Assembly (NCBI GenBank): GCA_025459035.1
Contig: JALORJ010000097.1
Span: forward strand, 1-8,265
Direction: 5' to 3'
Source of the DNA: Burkholderiales bacterium
GTDB lineage: Bacteria; Pseudomonadota; Gammaproteobacteria; Burkholderiales; Ga0077523
Length of the DNA: 8,265 bases
Shown here: positions 1 to 5,922 of the stretch, piece after piece
How the letters are laid out: every line of letters begins with the position of its first letter
Numbering within the stretch: the first letter of the stretch is position 1
Position numbers and translations under genes: made by a program
Notes under the pieces: generated by a model
Told to the model about the DNA's origin: nothing
The model's database searches: none
The model's input: only the letters and a program-made list of their open reading frames with translations

Positions 1-1
1 G

Positions 2-1228
2 ACGATCCTCGCGATGTTCCTGAACACCGCGATCGACCAGCAGCTCGCGAAGTTCCGCACCGACAACGGTCGCGACCCGACCGCCGACGAAGCCGCGAAG
101 ATCCGCGCGTGGACGCTGGCCTCGGTGCGCGGCACGGTGCAGGCCGACATCCTCAAGGAGGACCAGGGCCAGAACACCTGCATCTTCTCGACCGAGTTCA
201 GCCTGAAGGTGATGGGCGACATCCAGCAGTGGTTCGTGCACCACGACGTGCGCAACTTCTACTCGGTGTCGATCTCCGGCTATCACATCGCCGAGGCCGG
301 GGCGAACCCGATCAGCCAGCTCGCGTTCACGCTCGCGAACGGCTTCACCTTCGTCGAGGCCTACCTCGCGCGCGGCATGTCGATCGACGACTTCGCGCCG
401 AACCTGAGCTTCTTCTTCAGCAACGGCATGGATCCCGAGTACACGGTGCTCGGGCGCGTCGCACGCCGCATCTGGGCGGTGGCGATGCGCGACCGCTACG
501 GGGCGAACGAACGCAGCCAGAAGCTCAAGTACCACTGCCAGACGAGCGGACGCAGCCTGCACGCGCAGGAGATCGACTTCAACGACATCCGCACGACGCT
601 GCAGGCGCTGATCGCGACGTACGACAACGCCAACAGCCTGCACACCAACGCCTACGACGAGGCGATCACGACGCCGACCGAGGAGTCGGTCCGCCGCGCG
701 ATGGCGATCCAGCTGATCATCAACCGCGAGTGGGGCCTGGCGAAGAACGAGAACCCCAACCAGGGCAGCTTCGTCGTCGAGGCACTGACGGAACTGGTCG
801 AGGAAGCGGTGCTGAAGGAGTTCGAGGCGATCAGCGAACGCGGCGGGGTGCTGGGCGCGATGGAGCTGGGCTACCAGCGCGGGCGCATCCAGGAAGAGTC
901 GATGCACTACGAACATCTGAAGCACACCGGCGAGTACCCGATCGTCGGTGTGAACATGTTCCGCAACCCGAAGGGCGACGCGACGCCGCAGTCGGTCGAG
1001 CTCGCCCGCTCGACGGACGCCGAGAAGCAGAGCCAGCTCGACCGACTCGCGGCGTTCCACACGGCCCACGCGGCCGACGCGGGCCCGATGCTCGAGCGCC
1101 TGCGTCAGGCGGTGATCCGCAACGACAACGTGTTCGCGGTGCTGATGGATGCGGTGCGCGTCTGCTCGCTGGGACAGATCACGAACGCGCTGTTCGAGGT
1201 GGGCGGGCAGTACCGCCGCAACATGTGA
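2..1228 (+). CDS. icmF: Fused isobutyryl-CoA mutase IcmF, C-terminal part (5' end outside window)
   Basis: This is the C-terminal portion (409 codons) of an adenosylcobalamin-dependent acyl-CoA mutase. The frame is open to the window edge, so the start lies upstream. Complete IcmF proteins are about 1,090 residues and run B12-binding domain, MeaI-type GTPase chaperone domain, then the substrate-binding mutase domain; only the last is here. They interconvert isobutyryl-CoA and n-butyryl-CoA. Family marks are SISGYHIAEAGA, with its His codon at 284-286 (equivalent of the active-site His244 of methylmalonyl-CoA mutase), and YHCQTSGRSLHAQEI. The residue matching the carboxylate-binding Arg207 of methylmalonyl-CoA mutase is Gln (GQNTCIF, codon 170-172), as in isobutyryl-CoA mutases, which argues against methylmalonyl-CoA as substrate. 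Some IcmF enzymes also accept isovaleryl-/pivalyl-CoA, which cannot be settled here. The gene ends in TGA just before a GC hairpin and converges with the next gene. Confidence 0.93.
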   Translation, partial: TILAMFLNTAIDQQLAKFRTDNGRDPTADEAAKIRAWTLASVRGTVQADILKEDQGQNTCIFSTEFSLKVMGDIQQWFVHHDVRNFYSVSISGYHIAEAGANPISQLAFTLANGFTFVEAYLARGMSIDDFAPNLSFFFSNGMDPEYTVLGRVARRIWAVAMRDRYGANERSQKLKYHCQTSGRSLHAQEIDFNDIRTTLQALIATYDNANSLHTNAYDEAITTPTEESVRRAMAIQLIINREWGLAKNENPNQGSFVVEALTELVEEAVLKEFEAISERGGVLGAMELGYQRGRIQEESMHYEHLKHTGEYPIVGVNMFRNPKGDATPQSVELARSTDAEKQSQLDRLAAFHTAHAADAGPMLERLRQAVIRNDNVFAVLMDAVRVCSLGQITNALFEVGGQYRRNM

Positions 1229-1233
1229 CGCCG

Positions 1234-1259
1234 GCGCGCGGCGTCCACGCGCCGCGCGC
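1234..1259. terminator. Hairpin between convergent icmF and DUF2214 genes
   Basis: A perfect 10-bp inverted repeat (GCGCGCGGCG at 1234-1243, CGCCGCGCGC at 1250-1259) has a 6-base loop. It fills most of the 33-bp gap between two convergent stop codons. No T-tract follows on either strand, so it is not a classical intrinsic terminator. A bidirectional terminator or 3'-end stabilising role is inferred from position. Confidence 0.5.
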
Positions 1260-1261
1260 GC

Positions 1262-1699
1262 TCACAGCCCCGGGGCCCGCGCCATCAGGGCTGCGACGAC
1301 GGGCATCGTCGCGAAGGCCGCGAGCTGGGCGACAGCCCATCGGCAGGTCGCGCGCTGCTCGTCGGCCGACGGCAGCCGGCCCGCCCGGCGCCAGCGGATG
1401 AACCGGATCGTCGGCACGATCGACATCGCGCCGATCGCCGCGAAGATCGCGAGCTTCAGCCAGAACCACGGATTCGCGCCGTAGAAGGCCGCGCCCTTCG
1501 CCCCCGCGAACACCCGTGCGAGCCCGGCGGCGACGACCGCGATGGCGGCGAGCCCGTACAGCGCATCGACGCGACCCAGGCGCGCCAGCGCGCGCTCGGT
1601 CAGCGGGGTGGCGAGCAGCAGCACCTCGACGACCAGCAGGCCTTCGAGCGTGAACACGGCAACGTGATGGAGGATCGCGAGCAGGGCATCGGTCCACAT
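1262..1699 (-). CDS. DUF2214-type small integral membrane protein
   Basis: A 145-residue inner-membrane protein with four predicted helices at about residues 7-30, 48-66, 76-99 and 121-141. The lengths of the linkers and the motifs around NPWFWLKLAIF and PTIRFIRWRR resemble the DUF2214 family of uncharacterised membrane proteins; this assignment is by eye. A His-His pair (residues 11-12) lies in helix 1. The function is unknown and no catalytic motif is visible. The ATG at 1699 is preferred over one 19 codons upstream: the longer N-terminus is Ser/Pro-rich and non-membrane, and GGGAG sits 6 bases upstream of the chosen ATG. The gene is divergent from the TetR-family gene, with candidate promoters in the region between them, so control by that regulator is a reasonable inference. 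The 3' end converges with icmF. Confidence 0.75.
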   Translation of the reverse strand: MWTDALLAILHHVAVFTLEGLLVVEVLLLATPLTERALARLGRVDALYGLAAIAVVAAGLARVFAGAKGAAFYGANPWFWLKLAIFAAIGAMSIVPTIRFIRWRRAGRLPSADEQRATCRWAVAQLAAFATMPVVAALMARAPGL

Positions 1700-1770
1700 G
1701 GCGGGGCTCCCGGGCAGAGGGGATGGAGGCGGCGGGCTCGAGCTAGTCAATGTCAAGATCGAGCGCCCCG

Positions 1771-1799
1771 ATCGTGGATTGCAATCTTTACGCTGTCAA
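1771..1799 (-). promoter_or_regulatory. Candidate sigma-70 promoter for the DUF2214 gene
   Basis: On the minus strand a perfect TTGACA -35 (1794-1799) is followed by a 17-base spacer and CACGAT (1771-1776), which matches the -10 consensus at only three positions. It lies in the most AT-rich stretch of this end of the window. It overlaps the plus-strand promoter candidate, so the two would compete. A second TTGACA on the same strand (1751-1756) has no -10 partner. Confidence 0.4.
1777..1786. promoter_or_regulatory. Palindrome GATTGCAATC, candidate TetR-family operator
   Basis: A perfect 10-bp palindrome sits inside the spacer of the minus-strand promoter and over the -35 of the plus-strand promoter. 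A dimer bound here could block both. TetR-family proteins usually bind palindromes next to their own gene, but many operators are longer than 10 bp, so this may be only a core. Assignment to the adjacent regulator is inference. Confidence 0.45.
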
Positions 1800-1807
1800 C
1801 ACAAAAT
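1779..1807 (+). promoter_or_regulatory. Candidate sigma-70 promoter for the TetR-family gene
   Basis: TTGCAA (1779-1784) and CAAAAT (1802-1807), each matching consensus at four of six positions, are separated by 17 bases. They lie about 45 bp upstream of the proposed ATG, giving a leader of roughly 40 bases with a strong ribosome-binding site. The AT-rich composition stands out from the surroundings. Confidence 0.45.
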
Positions 1808-1836
1808 TCGCGGGCGGCGTGTCCGGCCGCCTGATC

Positions 1837-1842
1837 AGGAGG
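1837..1842 (+). promoter_or_regulatory. Ribosome-binding site fixing the TetR-family start
   Basis: A perfect AGGAGG lies 11 bases before the ATG at 1854. The frame stays open back to 1698 with another ATG there, but that longer version would run through the AT-rich promoter region and has no comparable site. This is the main reason for choosing 1854. Confidence 0.75.
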
Positions 1843-1853
1843 AACCGCTGCCG

Positions 1854-2630
1854 ATGCCTACGCGCCCGCCCCGTCGACCGGAGCCGCCGGTCGTGCCCGC
1901 CGCGACACGACCCGGCACCGCGCCCGGCCGGGCCACGCGCCCGGCCGCATCGTCCCCGAGCTCGACCAGTCCGGCCGCGCGGTCGTCAGGCGCTGCCGCG
2001 TCGGCGACCGCCGCCCCGGCCTATCACCACGGGGCGCTGCGCGCGGCGCTGCTCGACGCGGCCGAGGCCATCCTCGAGGAGGGGGGCGTCGAGGCGTTCA
2101 CGCTGCGCGAGTGCGCCCGTCGCGCCGGGGTGTCGCATGCGGCGCCGGCGCACCACTTCGGTGATGCACGCGGGCTGCTCAGCGCGTGTGCGGCGGGCGG
2201 CTTCGCGCGCCTGTCGGCCCTGATGACCGACTACATGGCGCGCGTTCCGGACGATCCCGATGCGCGCCTGATGGCGACCGGACAGGCCTACATCGATTTC
2301 GCGCTCGCGCACCGCGCGCTGTTCCAGCTGATGTTCCGCCGCGATCGGCTGGCCGACACGCATGCGGAGCTGGCTGACTCCGGGTCGGGTGCGTTCGGCT
2401 GCCTGCAGCACGCCATGGCGGCGTCGATGGCCGCGCATGGCGTCCCGCCCGACGAGGCCCCCACCCGCAGCCTGTTCGCGTGGTCGATGGTCCACGGCTA
2501 CGCCACGCTGGTCCTCGAGGGCCAGTGCGAACACGGTTACGGGCTGGCGCATTCCGACCCGCAACCGGCGCGCGCGATGGGCGCTGCGCTGCTGGGGCTC
2601 GCCGGACGCGCGATGAACGCCCCGGGTTGA
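1854..2630 (+). CDS. TetR/AcrR-family transcriptional regulator (WHG-type C-terminal domain)
   Basis: A 258-residue cytoplasmic DNA-binding protein, probably a ligand-responsive repressor. Residues 1-56 form an unusual Pro/Ala/Arg/Ser-rich, probably disordered tail. The TetR_N domain follows: YHHGALRAALLDAAEAIL (57-74), then the helix-turn-helix FTLRECARRAGVSHAAPAHHF (split around 82-102). Residues 120-255 are helical and contain FAWSMVHGYATLVLEG, with Trp210, His214 and Gly215, matching the C-terminal domain of TetR regulators named for a W-HG signature. The effector cannot be read from sequence. Most TetR proteins are 190-230 residues; the excess here is the tail, whose low complexity is typical of high-GC genomes but which could contribute nonspecific DNA contacts through its arginines. 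The gene is divergent from the DUF2214 membrane protein gene, the likeliest target along with itself. Confidence 0.88.
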   Translation: MPTRPPRRPEPPVVPAATRPGTAPGRATRPAASSPSSTSPAARSSGAAASATAAPAYHHGALRAALLDAAEAILEEGGVEAFTLRECARRAGVSHAAPAHHFGDARGLLSACAAGGFARLSALMTDYMARVPDDPDARLMATGQAYIDFALAHRALFQLMFRRDRLADTHAELADSGSGAFGCLQHAMAASMAAHGVPPDEAPTRSLFAWSMVHGYATLVLEGQCEHGYGLAHSDPQPARAMGAALLGLAGRAMNAPG

Positions 2631-2635
2631 GCGTC

Positions 2636-2660
2636 GCGCCGGCGCCCTGGGGGCCGGCGC
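2636..2660. terminator. Hairpin between convergent TetR-family and Ala-rich genes
   Basis: GCGCCGGC (2636-2643) and GCCGGCGC (2653-2660) form a perfect 8-bp GC stem with a 9-base loop in the 44-bp gap between convergent stop codons. There is no T-tract on either side. A shared terminator or transcript-end structure is inferred from position, as for the hairpin after icmF. Confidence 0.45.
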
Positions 2661-2674
2661 AAGGCCCGATGGCG

Positions 2675-3571
2675 TCAGGCCGACGCGCGAATGCGCGGGC
2701 TGGCCGCCGAGCGGTTCTCTTCGAGCCCGGAGGTCTGGGCGATCCGGTCGACCTCGGAGAACAGCGCCGCGGCACGCGCCAGCGCCGACTGCGGCCCGGC
2801 CGCGCGGTCGACGGCCTGCTCGCCCTGGGTCGGGACGGCTTCGAGCACCGAACGGCTCGACACCGGGACCGCCGTGTCCGGCGGCAGGTCGGCCTCGCCG
2901 GGCGTGACCGACGCCGTGACGCCGGGCGTGGTCGATGCGAACGGCGTCGGCACCGCGATCGGCGACGCCGTCTGCGCGTCTTCGGTGGCTTCCAGACCGA
3001 GACGGGTGCTGTCCGGCCGCACGACCGAGTTGGCGGCGTTGTCCGCTTCCTGTGACGCGGCGGTGCGGTTGGCCGCAGCGGCGGCTTCGACCGCGTTGGC
3101 GATCTCGGTGGCTTCCTGGGTCGGACCGGTCGGCGGCGTGAACGACGCCTCGTTGGCGGCCTGCAGGCGCTGCTGCTGCGCCAGCGTCACCGCGGCGTTG
3201 ACGGCTTCCGCGGCGTCCTGCGACACCTCGAGGCGATCGGCCTCGATGGCGGACTCGTTCGAGGCGCGCGTCTCGGCACGCTGCGACGTCACAGCATCGC
3301 CCTGCGCGCCACGCTCGCCGGCACGGAAGCTGGCCACGCGGTCGCGGATCAGGGACTGGTCGAGCAGCGCCGCGAGACCGGTCGTCCCCGACGGTCGTTC
3401 GTTGCGGTCACGCAGGGCGACCCCGACCTGCGTCGCGGTCGAGCTGGCGGTGCCGACCGCGGCGACCCCGGCGCGCGATGGCGCCGCACCCGAGGCGAGG
3501 GGCGCGAGCGGTTCCGCGGTGGCCGCGAAGACCGATGCGGACGGGGAGATAGTGCTGACGGGGGCGAGCAT
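2675..3571 (-). CDS. Ala-rich low-complexity protein of unknown function
   Basis: A 298-residue protein that I do not recognise. Codons strongly favour G/C at the third position, supporting this strand as coding. The composition is extreme: Ala dominates, with Ser, Thr, Glu and Val; Lys, His, Cys, Trp and Tyr are absent and the only Met is the first residue. Residues 1-50 are Ala/Ser/Pro-rich without a clear signal peptide; 55-90 look more structured (LAALLDQSLIRDRVASF at 66-82); 95-180 are highly helical, Ala/Glu/Gln/Asn-rich and possibly coiled coil; 200-240 are Pro/Thr-rich linker; 250-285 form another helical stretch (LARAAALFSEVDRIA). A cell-surface, cytoskeletal or flagellum-associated role is possible but nothing decides it. 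It lies 53 bp downstream of the antiporter gene in the same direction, so read-through from the gor operon is possible. The ribosome-binding site is weak. It converges with the TetR-family gene. Confidence 0.65.
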   Translation of the reverse strand: MLAPVSTISPSASVFAATAEPLAPLASGAAPSRAGVAAVGTASSTATQVGVALRDRNERPSGTTGLAALLDQSLIRDRVASFRAGERGAQGDAVTSQRAETRASNESAIEADRLEVSQDAAEAVNAAVTLAQQQRLQAANEASFTPPTGPTQEATEIANAVEAAAAANRTAASQEADNAANSVVRPDSTRLGLEATEDAQTASPIAVPTPFASTTPGVTASVTPGEADLPPDTAVPVSSRSVLEAVPTQGEQAVDRAAGPQSALARAAALFSEVDRIAQTSGLEENRSAASPRIRASA

Positions 3572-3624
3572 GGACGCACCACCGGGATCGGATCAGGAGC
3601 CCCGAATATGCCCCCGCCGCCGCG

Positions 3625-5466
3625 TCATTTCCACCCGCCCGTGGCCGCGGGCACGCGCGCATCGTCGGCGGCACGGGTCCGGCGCCCGGCGGCACGCGCC
3701 TCCTGCTCCTGATCGAAGATGCTCTCCAGCTCCGCGGCGGCCTCCTTCGACGTCTGGATCAGGCGCGCCTCGTCCTCGTGCACCGCGAACTGGCGCACGA
3801 GGATCTCCTCGTCGAGCTGGCGGAAGCGGTCGAGCGTGTCGCGCGCGTCGGCCGCCGTGTCGCCCAGCGTCGTGAGCGTCGCGTGCGCGAGCTCGATCGA
3901 CGAATGGAAGGTCTCGCGCACGATGACCTTCACGCCCAGGGCCATCAGCTTGTGGGCGTGGAAGCGGTTGCGTGCCCGCGCGTGGATCTGCAGCGCGGGA
4001 AAGTGCTTGCGCAGCGTCTCGGCGATGCGGATCGACGCGGCCACGTCGTCGACCGCGATCACGAACAGCCGCGCCTCGTCCGCGCGGGCTGCCCGCAGCA
4101 GCTCGAGCTTCGACGCGTCGCCGAAGTAGGCGCGGCTGCCGAAGCGACGAACGTTCTCGATCTGCTCGGCGCTGATGTCCAGCGCCGTGAAGCCGACGTG
4201 CCGGGCGCGCAGCACGCGCCCGACGATCTGCCCGACGCGACCGAAGCCCGCGATGATCACCGGCACCGCGGCATCGGGCAGGGTGTCGTACACCGGCGGC
4301 GCGACCGGCTTGCGCAGGCGCGGCGTGATGACGTGCTCGTTCAGCAGGAACAGCACCGGCGTGAACGCCATCGTCAGCGTCACCGTGATCACCAGGAAGT
4401 CCTCCGTCGGGCCGTCCACGACACCGGCCTCCGCCGCGACCCCGAGCAGCACGAACGCGAATTCGCCGGCGTGCGACAGCAGCACCGCGAGGCTGCGCGT
4501 GCCCTCGCGCCCGTGGCCCGACCCGGCGCCGAGCACGGCGAGCACCGCGGCCTTCACCGCCATGATCCCGGCGGCGGCCCCGAGCACGGCCCCCGGGCGC
4601 GCGAGCAGCAGGCCGACGTCGGCCTTCATGCCGACCGCGATGAAGAACAGCCCGAGCAGCAGCCCCTTGAACGGGTCGATGCTGGCTTCGACCTCGTGGC
4701 GGTACTCGCTGTCGGCCAGCAGCACGCCGGCGAGGAACGCGCCGAGCGTCATCGACAGGCCGACGCTCTCCATCAGCAGCGCGACCCCGACCACGACCAG
4801 CAGCGCGCCGGCGGTGAAGATCTCCTGGATGCCGCTGCGCGCCAGCACGCGCAGCACCGGTCGCAGCAGCAGCCGGCCGCCGATGACGACGCCCGCGATC
4901 ACGCCGACCGCCTTGGCCGCACCGATCCACGGCGCCGTGGGGTCGCGTGCGGCCTCGTGCTCGACCAGCAGCGGCACCACCGCGAGCAGCGGGATCACCG
5001 ACAGGTCCTGGAACAGCGAGATCGCGAACGCGCTGCGTCCGTGGCGTGTCGTGAGCTGCCGGCGCTCCGCGAGCAGCTGCAGCACGAACGCCGTCGAGTT
5101 CAACGACAGCGCGACGCCGATCACCAGCGCGCCCTGCCACGACGCACCGAAGGCCAGTGCCGCCGCGCCGAGCACCCCGGCAGTGACGCCGACCTGGAGG
5201 CTGCCGAGCCCGAACACGGCCTTGCGCAGCGCCCACAGGCGTGACGGCTGCAGTTCGAGGCCGATCACGAACAGCAGCAGGACGACGCCCAGTTCGGCGA
5301 AGCCGAGAATGTTGTCGACGTCGGTGACCAGCCGCAGGCCCCACGGCCCGATCAGCAGACCGGCGGCCAGGAAGCCGAGCACGGCCCCCAGGCGGATGCG
5401 CTTGAAGAGCGGCACGACCACGACGGCCGCCGCGAGGAACAGCGCAGCCTCGGCGAGAAAGTGCAC
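3625..5466 (-). CDS. Kef-type K+/H+ antiporter (CPA2 family) with C-terminal TrkA-N (RCK) domain
   Basis: A 613-residue inner-membrane antiporter of the KefB/KefC type, which exchanges cytoplasmic K+ for H+ and acidifies the cell during electrophile attack. Residues 1-380 hold about 12-13 membrane helices with the CPA2 core, including FQDLSVIPLLA (Asp154, likely ion site). The loop HEVEASIDPFKG (257-268), followed by LLLGLFFIAVGM, matches the Kef regulatory loop; Glu260 fits the loop acid of the E. coli proteins. Residues 402-520 form a Rossmann nucleotide-binding domain with GFGRVG (407-412) and Asp430 ending strand 2. A charged helical tail follows (540-600). The length fits the family (about 600). 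The start is GTG at 5466, chosen because HFLAEAALFLAAAVVVVPLF matches the usual Kef N-terminus and no ATG lies nearby; no clear ribosome-binding site is seen. It is last of three genes after gor and ridA, 42 bp behind ridA. No KefF/KefG-like ancillary oxidoreductase gene is adjacent. Confidence 0.92.
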   Translation of the reverse strand: MHFLAEAALFLAAAVVVVPLFKRIRLGAVLGFLAAGLLIGPWGLRLVTDVDNILGFAELGVVLLLFVIGLELQPSRLWALRKAVFGLGSLQVGVTAGVLGAAALAFGASWQGALVIGVALSLNSTAFVLQLLAERRQLTTRHGRSAFAISLFQDLSVIPLLAVVPLLVEHEAARDPTAPWIGAAKAVGVIAGVVIGGRLLLRPVLRVLARSGIQEIFTAGALLVVVGVALLMESVGLSMTLGAFLAGVLLADSEYRHEVEASIDPFKGLLLGLFFIAVGMKADVGLLLARPGAVLGAAAGIMAVKAAVLAVLGAGSGHGREGTRSLAVLLSHAGEFAFVLLGVAAEAGVVDGPTEDFLVITVTLTMAFTPVLFLLNEHVITPRLRKPVAPPVYDTLPDAAVPVIIAGFGRVGQIVGRVLRARHVGFTALDISAEQIENVRRFGSRAYFGDASKLELLRAARADEARLFVIAVDDVAASIRIAETLRKHFPALQIHARARNRFHAHKLMALGVKVIVRETFHSSIELAHATLTTLGDTAADARDTLDRFRQLDEEILVRQFAVHEDEARLIQTSKEAAAELESIFDQEQEARAAGRRTRAADDARVPAATGGWK

Positions 5467-5508
5467 GCGAGCGGGGCGGGCCGACGCGCAGGCGCCGGCC
5501 CGCGGCGG

Positions 5509-5859
5509 TCAGAGGGCCGCGACGACGCGGATCTCGACCTTGTACTTCGGCGCTGCGAGCTTCGACTCGACGCACGCGCGCGCCGGGGTCTGGCCGGCCG
5601 GCACCCACGGATCCCACTCGCTGTTGAGCGCGTCGTAGAAGCGGATGTCGGACAGCCAGATGGTGGCGGTCAGGATCTTCGTCTTGTCGCTGCCGGCCTC
5701 GGCCAGCAGGCGATCGATCTGCTGCAGGATGTTCTTCGTCTGCGCGGCCGGGTCTTCGGGAACCGGGTCCTCGGCGACGATGCCGGCGAGGTACACCGTG
5801 CCGTTGTGGATGACCATCTCGGACAGACGCTTGCCGACGTGGCGGCGATCGATGCTCAT
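5509..5859 (-). CDS. RidA-family (YjgF/YER057c/UK114) enamine/imine deaminase
   Basis: A 116-residue small cytoplasmic protein of the Rid superfamily, which forms trimers and hydrolyses reactive enamine/imine intermediates released by PLP enzymes to keto acids and ammonia. The family end motif is present as TPARACVESKL. Arg94, Cys96 and Glu109 line up with Arg105, Cys107 and Glu120 of E. coli RidA, the Arg being the substrate carboxylate ligand, so imine deaminase activity is plausible. The N-terminal VIHNGTVYLAGIVAEDP matches the strand-turn-strand of the fold. The family is functionally divided and this could belong to a subgroup without proven 2-iminopropionate activity. The ATG at 5859 has GAGGAG 9 bases upstream. 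It lies between gor (63 bp upstream) and the antiporter gene (42 bp downstream), all in one direction, implying cotranscription. Confidence 0.9.
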   Translation of the reverse strand: MSIDRRHVGKRLSEMVIHNGTVYLAGIVAEDPVPEDPAAQTKNILQQIDRLLAEAGSDKTKILTATIWLSDIRFYDALNSEWDPWVPAGQTPARACVESKLAAPKYKVEIRVVAAL

Positions 5860-5922
5860 GCGGAGGGACTCCTCGGGGGGTGGAAGCGAAACGGTGGGGC
5901 CGCGGTCCGGAACCTGTGAATC

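Noticed and set aside
109..1401. A 430-codon plus-strand open frame overlapping icmF in another frame
   Set aside because: IcmF motifs occupy the overlapping frame; the alternative is Arg/Gly-rich and motif-free.
1179..1697. A 172-codon minus-strand frame overlapping the DUF2214 gene
   Set aside because: Arg-rich shadow; the membrane-protein frame has hydrophobic helices and a ribosome-binding site.
2691..3875. A 394-codon plus-strand open frame opposite the Ala-rich protein
   Set aside because: It runs into the antiporter gene, has an Arg/Ser/Pro-rich end typical of shadows and shows no family match. The minus-strand frame ends neatly in convergent position and has better codon bias, though neither is backed by homology I recognise.
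3778..5638. Two plus-strand open frames of about 490 codons antisense to the antiporter gene
   Set aside because: Low-complexity translations without motifs; the opposite strand encodes an unmistakable Kef protein.
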